In this document: one piece after another, positions 51,490 to 59,012 of the stretch
Numbering within the stretch: position 1 is the first letter of the stretch
Layout of the letters: each line of letters opens with the position of its first letter
Assembly (NCBI RefSeq): GCF_014635665.1
Contig: NZ_BMDG01000007.1
Span: 186,001 to 250,000, forward strand
Source of the DNA: Isoptericola cucumis
Lineage (GTDB): Bacteria > Actinomycetota > Actinomycetes > Actinomycetales > Cellulomonadaceae
Direction of reading: 5' to 3'
DNA: 64,000 nucleotides
Position numbers and translations under genes: made by a program
The notes under the pieces: model-generated
The model's database searches: none
The model's input: only the letters and a program-made list of their open reading frames with translations
What the model was told of the DNA's origin: nothing

Positions 51490-51511
51490 GGTCACCTGCT
51501 GTTCACCTGAG
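51490..51511 (+). promoter_or_regulatory. PHO-box-like direct repeats upstream of the PhoX gene
   Basis: Two adjacent 11-bp units GGTCACCTGCT and GTTCACCTGAG fit the actinobacterial PhoP direct repeat unit (GTTCACC core), with a weaker third unit GCGAACCGGCA directly before. They lie about 85 bases before the phosphatase start, which is the expected PhoP target type. Confidence 0.6.
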
Positions 51512-51594
51512 GGTCGGTGTCCGGACGACAGCGCGCCATGGCCGGTCCCTACGTTCGGGCACGTCACCCCCCGGATCACCCTCAGGAGTGCCCG

Positions 51595-53844
51595 ATGACG
51601 ATCGCCCCCGAGTCGCGCCCGCTGCTGGAGCTCGCGACTGGCCCGCACGACCCCCACTACGCCCGCGGCAAGCGCAGCGCGGTCACGTGCCGCCTCAAGT
51701 GCGCCGACGCGTGCTCCCACCCGGCACCCAACGAGTCCGCCAACGAGTACTTCCGCGACGTGGCGTCGCGCGCCCTGTCCCGGCGCGTCATGCTCGGCGG
51801 CCTGGCCGCCGCGGCCGCGACCGTCGTCGTCGGCGCCGAGGTCGCGGGCGCGCCCGGTGCGAGCGCCGCACCCGCCGCCGGCCGCGGCTGGGGCCACGGC
51901 AAGGGCCTCGCGTTCGGCGCGATCGCCCCGCAGGCCGCCGCGACGGACGCGTTCGTCGTGCCGGAGGGCTACGAGTGGTCGCCGATCATCCGCTGGGGCG
52001 ACCCGATCCTCCCCGGCGGGCGGGCCTTCGACATCACCCGCCAGACGCCCGAGCAGCAGGCCAAGCAGTTCGGCTACAACGTCGACTACCTCGACATCCT
52101 CCCGGCGGACCCGGGCGACGTCCGCCCCCGCGGCAAGACGAAGCGGGGCCGGCGCGGGCTGCTCGTGAGCAACCACGAGTACACCAACGCCGGCATCATG
52201 TTCGACGACTCGTACGACGCCGCCACCCGACGCGCCATCGAGCGGGCCGCGTGGGGCCTGTCCGTGGTCGAGGTGACCCGCGACCGCGAGGGCACGCCGT
52301 GGACGTACTCGCGCCTGAGCCGGTTCAACCGCCGCATCACCGTGGACACGGAGTTCCACGTCGACGGCCCGGCGGCCGGCTCGTACCTCATGCGGACGGT
52401 CGAGGACCCGACGGGCACGCGGGTGCGCGGCACGCTCAACAACTGCGCGGGCGGCACCACCCCCTGGGGCACCGTCGTCTCCGGCGAGGAGAACTACAAC
52501 GCCAACTTCCGCGTGAGCGGCAAGGACCCGCGCGACGCCCGCTACGGCCTGCAGAACAAGGCCACGAGCTACGGCTGGGAGCTCGACGACCCGCGCTTCG
52601 ACGGCAACAACCCGGGGTACGAGTACGAGAACCACCGCTTCGGCTGGATCGTCGAGGTCGACCCGTACGAGCCCGACGAGGCGCCGGTCAAGCACACCGC
52701 GCTCGGGCGGTTCAAGCACGAGGGCGCCAACGTGATCCTGTCGAAGCGCGGGCACGCGGTCGCGTACATGGGCGACGACGAGCGCTTCGACTACGTGTAC
52801 AAGTTCGTCTCCGCCGAGCGCATGCGGCCCGGCAACAGCCGGTGGGCGCGCCGGCACAACAAGACGCTGCTGTCCTCCGGCGACCTGTACGTGGCGCGCT
52901 TCACCGGCGACTCGCCGGCGTCGGAGATCGACGGCAGCGGGGCCGTGCCGTCGGACGGCGGGTTCGACGGCACGGGCGAGTGGATCGCGCTCGTGAAGGA
53001 CGGCGAGTCGCAGGTGGACGGGATGACCCTCGAGGAGGTGCTCGTCTTCACCCGGCTCGCGGCGGACGCCGTCGGCGCCACGAAGATGGACCGCCCCGAG
53101 GACGTCGAGCCCCACCCGCTCACCGGCCGCGTCTACGTGGCGTGCACCAACAACTCCGACCGCGGCAAGGAGGGCAAGGAGGGGGCGACCGAGCCCAACC
53201 CGCGCAACAGCAACCGCGACGGGCACGTCGTCGAGATCATCGAGGACGGCGGCGACCAGACGGCGACCACGTTCACCTGGAACCTGCTGCTCGTCGCCGG
53301 CGACCCGTCGGTGAACGACTCGACGTACTTCTCCGGCTTCCCCGCCGACAAGGTCTCGCCGATCTCCTGCCCGGACAACCTGGCGTTCGACGCCGACGGC
53401 AACCTGTGGATCTCGACGGACGGCCAGCCGTCGACCATCCAGAAGTGCGACGGCCTGTTCAAGGTGACCCTGGACGGGCCCCGGCGCGGGAACGTCGAGC
53501 AGTTCCTGTCCGTGCCGCGCGACGCCGAGACGTGCGGGCCGGTCATCGACTCGCGCGACGCGATGGTCTACGTCAACGTGCAGCACCCGGGCGAGGACGG
53601 CACCTTCGCCGCCCAGAACTCGTTCTTCCCGGACTACCTCGACGAGGGTGAGCGCGCGCCGGCCGGCGCGTGGCGCGGTCCCCGCCCGTCGACGATCCAG
53701 GTGTACCGCGAGGGCGCCGGTCAGCGCCCGGGCCACGGCCCCGGCAAGGGGCAGGGCAACGGCCAGGGGAACGGCAGGGGCAACGGCAAGGGCAACGGCG
53801 GGTTCGACGGGCCCGGCCCGTTCCCGTGGCCCCGCAGCCGGTGA
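51595..53844 (+). CDS. phoX: PhoX-family alkaline phosphatase (DUF839), Tat-exported
   Basis: 749 residues from an ATG with GGAG 8 bases upstream. After about 60 residues a twin-arginine signal (SRALSRRVMLGGLAAAAA) leads to an Ala-rich cleavage region, so the enzyme is exported folded. PhoX-like features: LLVSNHEYTNAGIMFDDSYD, YSRLSRFNRRITVDTEFHVD, CAGGTTPWGTVVSGEENYN, and PDNLAFDADGNLWISTDGQP. These calcium/iron phosphatases release phosphate from organic esters. The C-terminus is a low-complexity GKGQGNGQGNGRGNGKGNGG tail. A PHO-box-like site upstream fits regulation by phosphate limitation. Confidence 0.88.
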   Translation: MTIAPESRPLLELATGPHDPHYARGKRSAVTCRLKCADACSHPAPNESANEYFRDVASRALSRRVMLGGLAAAAATVVVGAEVAGAPGASAAPAAGRGWGHGKGLAFGAIAPQAAATDAFVVPEGYEWSPIIRWGDPILPGGRAFDITRQTPEQQAKQFGYNVDYLDILPADPGDVRPRGKTKRGRRGLLVSNHEYTNAGIMFDDSYDAATRRAIERAAWGLSVVEVTRDREGTPWTYSRLSRFNRRITVDTEFHVDGPAAGSYLMRTVEDPTGTRVRGTLNNCAGGTTPWGTVVSGEENYNANFRVSGKDPRDARYGLQNKATSYGWELDDPRFDGNNPGYEYENHRFGWIVEVDPYEPDEAPVKHTALGRFKHEGANVILSKRGHAVAYMGDDERFDYVYKFVSAERMRPGNSRWARRHNKTLLSSGDLYVARFTGDSPASEIDGSGAVPSDGGFDGTGEWIALVKDGESQVDGMTLEEVLVFTRLAADAVGATKMDRPEDVEPHPLTGRVYVACTNNSDRGKEGKEGATEPNPRNSNRDGHVVEIIEDGGDQTATTFTWNLLLVAGDPSVNDSTYFSGFPADKVSPISCPDNLAFDADGNLWISTDGQPSTIQKCDGLFKVTLDGPRRGNVEQFLSVPRDAETCGPVIDSRDAMVYVNVQHPGEDGTFAAQNSFFPDYLDEGERAPAGAWRGPRPSTIQVYREGAGQRPGHGPGKGQGNGQGNGRGNGKGNGGFDGPGPFPWPRSR

Positions 53845-53860
53845 CCTGACCTGCTGCGGC

Positions 53861-53921
53861 GACGTGCGTGCTGACATGATCCTGAAGCTGCGCGCTCGAG
53901 GATCATGTCAGCACGCACGTC
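53861..53921. terminator. 23-bp perfect inverted repeat between phoX and the cysteine desulfurase gene
   Basis: Arms 53861-53883 and 53899-53921 (core CGTGCTGACATGATCCT and its complement) pair without mismatch around a 15-base loop, starting 17 bases after the phoX stop. A terminator is the simple reading; arm length and perfection are above average. Confidence 0.65.
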
Positions 53922-53938
53922 TGGCGTCCGGGAGTTCG

Positions 53939-53944
53939 TAGACT
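53939..53944 (+). promoter_or_regulatory. -10 box (TAGACT) for a leaderless cysteine desulfurase transcript
   Basis: TAGACT lies 8 bases before the GTG at 53953, without a ribosome-site sequence between. This supports the GTG over an upstream in-frame ATG at 53905, which falls inside the inverted repeat. Confidence 0.5.
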
Positions 53945-53952
53945 GGGTCATC

Positions 53953-55218
53953 GTGACCACCCCCTCGCCGGCCCCGGACGCCGGGGCCGAGGTGCCCGAG
54001 GGCGCCTACCTCGACCACGCCGCCACGACGCCCATGTCGCCGGCGGCGCTGGCGGCGTTCGTCGCCGAGGCCGGGCGCCCGGGCAACGCGTCGTCGCTGC
54101 ACTCCGCGGGCCGGTCGGCGCGGCGCACCGTCGAGGAGTCGCGCGAGTCGGTGGCCGCCGCCCTGGGCGCCCGCCCGAGCGAGGTGATCTTCACCGCCGG
54201 CGGCACGGAGGCCGACAACCTCGCGATCAAGGGCATCTTCTGGGGCCGACGGCGCACGGACGCGCGCCGCACGCGGGTGCTGGTCTCGGCGGTGGAGCAC
54301 CACGCGGTGCTCGACCCCGCCTTCTGGCTCGCCGGCCACGCGGGGGCGGAGATCACGCTGCTGCCCGTCGACGGCGACGGCCGGCTCGACCTGGCCGCGC
54401 TGCGCGCGGAGCTGGCGGCGCACGCCGACGAGGTCGCCCTCGTGTCCGTGATGTGGGCGAACAACGAGGTCGGCACGGTGCAGCCGGTGCGCGACGTCGT
54501 GCGCCTCGCCCACCAGCACGGCATCCCCGTGCACACCGACGCCGTGCAGGCGGTCGGTCAGGTCGAGGTCGACTTCGCGGCCTCCGGCGTGGACGCGATG
54601 ACGGTCACGGGCCACAAGGTCGGCGGCCCGGTGGGGGTGGGCGCGCTGCTCGCGCGCCGCGACCTGCCGATCGAGGCCGTGCTGCACGGCGGCGGGCAGG
54701 AGCGGGGCGTGCGCTCCGGCACCCTCGACATGCCCGCGATCCGCGCCTTCGCCGTCGCCCTGGCGGAGGCCGTCGCGTCGCATCCGCAGCGGGCGGCACA
54801 GCTGGCCGCGCTGCGCGACGCCCTGGTCGCCGGCGTCCGCAGGGTCGCCCCCGAGGCGGTGCTGCGCGGCCCGGACCCGAGCCGGTTCGTCGACGGCGTG
54901 CCCGCCCGCCTGCCCGCCAACGCCCACTTCACGTTCCCGGGCGCGGAGGGCGACTCGCTGCTGTACCTGCTGGACTCGGCCGGCGTGCAGGCGTCGACCG
55001 GGTCGGCGTGCCAGGCGGGCGTCCCGCAGCCCTCGCACGTGCTGCTCGCGATGGGCGTGCCGGAGGCCGACGCCCGCGGCGCGCTGCGCTTCTCCCTGGG
55101 CACCACGTCGCAGGCCGCGGACGTCGACCGGCTGGTCGCCGCGCTGCCGCAGGTCGTCGATCGAGCACGCGCCGCCGGCCTCGTCTCGGGCCGCGCGCTC
55201 ACCGGGGGTGTCGGATGA
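53953..55218 (+). CDS. Cysteine desulfurase (NifS/IscS family)
   Basis: 421 residues from a GTG. PLP-enzyme features: [88 protein letters not shown] (PLP Lys in TGHK) and the active-site Cys loop in [15 protein letters not shown]. It mobilises sulfur from cysteine as a persulfide. The ATGA overlap with mnmA indicates that its main client is tRNA thiolation, as in the Rv3025c-Rv3024c pair of Mycobacterium. Confidence 0.93.
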   Translation: MTTPSPAPDAGAEVPEGAYLDHAATTPMSPAALAAFVAEAGRPGNASSLHSAGRSARRTVEESRESVAAALGARPSEVIFTAGGTEADNLAIKGIFWGRRRTDARRTRVLVSAVEHHAVLDPAFWLAGHAGAEITLLPVDGDGRLDLAALRAELAAHADEVALVSVMWANNEVGTVQPVRDVVRLAHQHGIPVHTDAVQAVGQVEVDFAASGVDAMTVTGHKVGGPVGVGALLARRDLPIEAVLHGGGQERGVRSGTLDMPAIRAFAVALAEAVASHPQRAAQLAALRDALVAGVRRVAPEAVLRGPDPSRFVDGVPARLPANAHFTFPGAEGDSLLYLLDSAGVQASTGSACQAGVPQPSHVLLAMGVPEADARGALRFSLGTTSQAADVDRLVAALPQVVDRARAAGLVSGRALTGGVG

Positions 55219-56390
55219 GGGTGCTGGCCGCCATGTCCGGCGGGGTGGACTCCGCCGTCGCCGCCGCGCTCGCCGTCGAGGCCGGGCACGACGTCGTCGG
55301 CGTGCACATGGCCCTGTCCCGCAACCGCGACCAGTTCCGCACGGGCTCGCGCGGCTGCTGCTCGATCGAGGACGCCGGGGACGCGCGCCGCGCGGCCGAC
55401 GTCCTCGGCATCCCGTACTACGTGTGGGACCTCTCGGAGCGGTTCGAGGAGACGGTCGTCGCGGACTTCCTGTCCGAGTACGAGGCCGGTCGCACCCCCA
55501 ACCCGTGCGTGCGCTGTAACGAGCACATCAAGTTCGAGGCCCTGCTGGACAAGGCCACCGCGCTCGGGTTCGACGCCGTCGCCACGGGCCACTACGCCCG
55601 GGTCGTCACGCGCGCCGCCTCCGCGGGCCCAGACGGCGCCGACGGCACGGCGACCCGCGAGCTGCACCGGTCGCCGAACACGGAGAAGGACCAGTCGTAC
55701 GTGCTGGCGGTGATGGGCCCGGACCGCCTCGCGCGGGCGATGTTCCCCCTGGGGGGCTTCGCGTCCAAGGCGGAGGTCCGCGCGGAGGCCGAGCGCCGCG
55801 GGCTGTCGGTGAGCGCCAAGCCCGACTCCTACGACATCTGCTTCGTCGCCGACGGCGACACCCGCGGCTTCCTGCGCGACCGGCTCGGCAGCCGTCCCGG
55901 CGAGGTGCGCGACGTCGAGGGCAACGTCGTCGGCGAGCACGACGGCGCCTACGCGTACACCGTCGGGCAGCGCAAGGGGCTCGGCCTCGGCCGGCCGGCG
56001 GCGGACGGTCGTGCGCGGTACGTCGTGGACGTGCAGACCTCCACCAACACCGTCGTCGTCGGCCCCGCCGAGCTCCTCAGCGTCGACCGCATCGCCGGCG
56101 AGGACGCGGTCTGGTTCGAGCGCCCCGGCCCCGAGCCGGCCGGGTCGGGCGCGTGGCACGACGCCGAGCTGCAGATCCGTGCCCACGGCGCGCCGGTCCC
56201 CGTGCAGGTGCGCGCCACGGCGGGCACCCCGGCGCGCGACGGCTCGGTGTCGGGCGACGGCGTCCCCGGGCTGGAGCTGCGCCTGGTGGGCACGCCCCTG
56301 CGCGGCGTCGCGGCGGGGCAGTCGGCCGTCGTCTACCGCGGCACCCAGGTGCTCGGGCAGGCGACCGTGACCGACGCGTGGCGGGGGTGA
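55215..56390 (+). CDS. mnmA: tRNA-specific 2-thiouridylase MnmA
   Basis: 391 residues. The PP-loop [20 protein letters not shown] opens the protein; [14 protein letters not shown] contains the first catalytic Cys and [16 protein letters not shown] the second; ATGHYARV and DQSYVLAVM are also typical. It thiolates U34 of Lys, Glu and Gln tRNAs with sulfur from the adjacent cysteine desulfurase. The start overlaps that gene by ATGA. Confidence 0.95.
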   Translation: MRVLAAMSGGVDSAVAAALAVEAGHDVVGVHMALSRNRDQFRTGSRGCCSIEDAGDARRAADVLGIPYYVWDLSERFEETVVADFLSEYEAGRTPNPCVRCNEHIKFEALLDKATALGFDAVATGHYARVVTRAASAGPDGADGTATRELHRSPNTEKDQSYVLAVMGPDRLARAMFPLGGFASKAEVRAEAERRGLSVSAKPDSYDICFVADGDTRGFLRDRLGSRPGEVRDVEGNVVGEHDGAYAYTVGQRKGLGLGRPAADGRARYVVDVQTSTNTVVVGPAELLSVDRIAGEDAVWFERPGPEPAGSGAWHDAELQIRAHGAPVPVQVRATAGTPARDGSVSGDGVPGLELRLVGTPLRGVAAGQSAVVYRGTQVLGQATVTDAWRG

Positions 56391-56408
56391 GCGTGGGCTG
56401 AGCCCGCC

Positions 56409-56876
56409 TCAGGGTCGCGGGCCGTCGGCGCGCAGCTCGCGCTCCAGCCACGCCTCGTCGCGCACCACCCAGTGCTCGGCCTCGAGGCCGTCCTGCACGC
56501 GGACCATGTGCATCTCGCGCACGGTGAACCGGCGCCTCGTCGGCGGCAGCCCGCGGAAGAACCCGACGTGCCGGCCGCTGAACGCCACGTGCAGCGCGAC
56601 GAGGTCGCCGTCGGCCACGAGCTGCAGGACCTCGACCCGCTGGTCGCCGAACGCGTCGTGGAACCAGTGCATCGTCGCGGCGAGGGCCTCGGGGCCGCCG
56701 GAGCAGCCGGGCAGCACGTCGTGGTTGCGGAACCCTGGCGCGAGGCACCGTCGCAGCACGCTCTCGGTGCCGGCCGGCATGGCGTTGGTGTGGACTCTCA
56801 GGGCCACGGCCGTGGCGCTGGGGGCGGGGGGCGCCGGCTCGGCGGCCCGCGGCACGGGGGCGATGGTCATGGTCAT
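56409..56876 (-). CDS. SnoaL-like (NTF2-fold) polyketide cyclase family protein
   Basis: 155 residues from the ATG at 56876, with AAGGAG 9 bases upstream. The pattern matches SnoaL-like proteins: CLAPGFRNHDVLPGCSGGPE, MHWFHDAFGDQRVEVLQLVA, DGDLVALHVAFSGRHVGFFR, GLPPTRRRFTVREMHMVRVQ, and GLEAEHWVVRDEAWL. The fold holds hydrolases, cyclases and non-catalytic binders, so no reaction is proposed. It points toward mnmA and is divergent from the MetE-like gene. Confidence 0.82.
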   Translation of the reverse strand: MTMTIAPVPRAAEPAPPAPSATAVALRVHTNAMPAGTESVLRRCLAPGFRNHDVLPGCSGGPEALAATMHWFHDAFGDQRVEVLQLVADGDLVALHVAFSGRHVGFFRGLPPTRRRFTVREMHMVRVQDGLEAEHWVVRDEAWLERELRADGPRP

Positions 56877-56995
56877 GTCACTGACTCCTTCGCCGGCCGG
56901 ATACCGTGCTCTCGTAGGTGGAGAGCGGTGCCGCGTCACGTCGTGACGCGGGCGACGAGGTGAAGTCCGACACGAGCAGGAGGCGACGACGCGAG

Positions 56996-58075
56996 ATGGC
57001 GGACCCAAGGACGGCGGTCTCGGGGCACGGCGCATGGCCCGGCGGCGAGCCGGACGTGCTCGACGCGCAGCTCACCGTGCTGGACGACCTGGCCGCGCTG
57101 CCGTCGGGCGCGGCACCGGTGCCGTTCCTGGTGCAGCTGGCCGGCCGCGGTCCGGGGGCCGACGCCGTGGGCCGCACGTCGGCGCTGCTCGCCGAGCTGC
57201 CCGTCGAGCTCGGCCCGCACGGCTGGAAGCTCACGGACGCGGGCGGGACGGACGAGCGCCGCGCCCTCGCCCTGCTGCGCGAGGACCTCGGGGCGCTCGC
57301 CGTGGCGGCCCACGGCTACGTGGGGCCGCTGGCGGTGGAGGTCGTGGGGCCGTGGACGCTCGCCGCGCAGCTCTGGTCGGCCCGCGGCGACCGGGTGCTC
57401 GCCGACGTCGGTGCGCGCGCCGACCTGTTCCTCGCGCTCGCCGAGGCCGTCCGGGCGCACGTCGCGGACGTCCGCGCCCAGGTGCCGGGGGCCGAGGTCG
57501 TGGTCCAGCTCGCCGAGCCGCTGCTCGGGCAGGTGCACGCGGGCGTGCTGCCGAGCTTCTCCGGCTTCTCCCGGCTGCGGCCCGTGGCCGGCCCGGACGT
57601 GATCGACGGGCTGAGCCCGGTCGTCGACGCCGCGCACGACGCCGGGGCGACGGTGGTCGTCCACCTCGGCGCGACGTGGGTCGGCGTGCCGCCCGTGGCG
57701 CTGGCCGGCGCGGACGCGGTCGGCCTCGACCTCGCCGCCCTGGGCACGGGCGGGTGGAACGAGCGGGCCTGGGAGCTCGTGGCCCGGGCTACCGAGCGCG
57801 GCATGCCGCTGTGGGCCGGCCTGCCGCCGGCCCGGGTGTCGCAGTGCGCCGGCCCGGCGCTCGGCGAGCTCGCCGACCAGCTGACCGTGCCGTGGCGGCG
57901 CGTCGGGCTCCCGGTCGCCGGGCTGACGGACGTCACGCTGCTCGGGGCGGGCACCGCGTCCGGGGCGTCGGGGCCCGGCGGCCCCGGGGTGGCCGGCACG
58001 CCGGACGAGCACCGGGCGCTGCTGGCCAACCTGGGCCGCGTGGCCGACGTCGTGACCGAGCGCGCCCACGCCTGA
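56996..58075 (+). CDS. Short MetE-like protein (cobalamin-independent methionine synthase C-terminal-domain family), role unknown
   Basis: 359 residues from the ATG at 56996; AGGAGG lies 12 bases upstream and a GTG at 56960 is an alternative. It resembles the C-terminal barrel of MetE: AVEVVGPWTLAAQLWSARGD, VVVQLAEPLLGQVHAGVLPS, TVVVHLGATWVGVPPVALAG and PLWAGLPPARVSQ. The zinc-binding His/Cys set of true MetE is not evident, and the length is about half of MetE, so methionine synthesis is doubtful. Similar genes lie near mnmA and ligA in other actinobacteria (Rv3015c type), suggesting a conserved but uncharacterised role. Confidence 0.75.
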   Translation: MADPRTAVSGHGAWPGGEPDVLDAQLTVLDDLAALPSGAAPVPFLVQLAGRGPGADAVGRTSALLAELPVELGPHGWKLTDAGGTDERRALALLREDLGALAVAAHGYVGPLAVEVVGPWTLAAQLWSARGDRVLADVGARADLFLALAEAVRAHVADVRAQVPGAEVVVQLAEPLLGQVHAGVLPSFSGFSRLRPVAGPDVIDGLSPVVDAAHDAGATVVVHLGATWVGVPPVALAGADAVGLDLAALGTGGWNERAWELVARATERGMPLWAGLPPARVSQCAGPALGELADQLTVPWRRVGLPVAGLTDVTLLGAGTASGASGPGGPGVAGTPDEHRALLANLGRVADVVTERAHA

Positions 58076-58144
58076 GCGGCCGCCCGGCGCCCCGCGCGGA
58101 CACGCCACGTCGCCGGTGGGCTTCGCGGCGGCCGGGCCCGTGCG

Positions 58145-58150
58145 TAGGCT
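58145..58150 (+). promoter_or_regulatory. Possible -10 box (TAGGCT) of the phosphoglucomutase-GH65 operon
   Basis: TAGGCT fits TAnnnT and lies about 74 bases before the GTG of the HAD gene, leaving a leader that contains the GAAGGAA ribosome site. No clear -35 box. Confidence 0.35.
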
Positions 58151-58223
58151 GAACCACGGGCGTCGTCGCCCAGCCGGGCCGCACGGTTCCGGTCGCCCCG
58201 CTCCCGACCAGCGAAGGAACCTC

Positions 58224-59012
58224 GTGACCAGGCTGCGAGCCGTGCTTTTCGACCTCGACGGTGTCCTCACTCCTACGGCCGAGCTGCACATGCGCGCGTG
58301 GGAGCGGCTCTTCGCCCCGTACTGCGACGCGCGCGGGCTGGCGCCGTACACGGCCGCGGACTACTTCGCCCACATCGACGGCAAGCCGCGGTACGACGGC
58401 GTGGCGACGTTCCTCGCCTCGCGCGGGGTCGAGCTGCCGCGCGGCACGTCCGACGACGAGCCGGGCGAGGACACGGTGTGCGCCCTGGGCAACCGCAAGG
58501 ACGCCATCGTCAACGACCTCTTCGTCACCGAGGGCGTCGCGCCCTACCCGGGCTCCGTGCGCTTCCTCGACGCCGTGACGGCGGCCGGGGCGCACGTCGC
58601 GGTGGTCTCGTCGTCGCGCAACACCCCGGCGGTGCTCGCGTCCTCGGGCCTGGCCGACCGGTTCGAGGTGGTCGTCGACGGCAACGTGGCGGCCGCCGAG
58701 CACCTGCCCGGCAAGCCCGCGCCCGACACCTACCTGCGGGCCGCGGAGCTCCTGGGCGTCCCGGCGGCGCAGGCCGTGGTGGTCGAGGACGCGCTGTCGG
58801 GCGTGCAGGCCGGGGCGGCCGGGTCGTTCGGGCTGGTGCTCGGCGTCGACCGCGGGGTGGGGGCCGACGCGCTGCGCGCGCACGGGGCCGGGCTCGTGGT
58901 GTCCGACCTCGGGGAGCTGGACGCGACGGTCCTCGGCACGGACGACACGGGCACGGACGACACGGGCACGGACGACACGGGCACGCACGGCCACGAGGGA
59001 GCGAACGCATGA
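58224..59012 (+). CDS. Beta-phosphoglucomutase-family HAD hydrolase
   Basis: 262 residues from a GTG after GAAGGAA. HAD motifs: VLFDLDGVLTPTAELHMRAW (nucleophile and acid Asp), VAVVSSSRNTPAVL (Ser/Thr motif), GKPAPDTYLRAAELLG (Lys) and AVVVEDALSGVQAGAAG (metal-binding ED). Its coupling by ATGA to a GH65 phosphorylase supports conversion of beta-glucose 1-phosphate to glucose 6-phosphate. The C-terminus is a threefold GTDDT repeat encoded by 15-bp DNA units, beyond the folded domain. Confidence 0.88.
   Translation: MTRLRAVLFDLDGVLTPTAELHMRAWERLFAPYCDARGLAPYTAADYFAHIDGKPRYDGVATFLASRGVELPRGTSDDEPGEDTVCALGNRKDAIVNDLFVTEGVAPYPGSVRFLDAVTAAGAHVAVVSSSRNTPAVLASSGLADRFEVVVDGNVAAAEHLPGKPAPDTYLRAAELLGVPAAQAVVVEDALSGVQAGAAGSFGLVLGVDRGVGADALRAHGAGLVVSDLGELDATVLGTDDTGTDDTGTDDTGTHGHEGANA
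58935..58979. repeat. Three tandem 15-bp repeats in the phosphoglucomutase tail
   Basis: GGCACGGACGACACG occurs three times head to tail, followed by a partial fourth. It encodes GTDDT units at the C-terminus just before the GH65 start, and could vary in copy number without a frame change. Confidence 0.8.
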
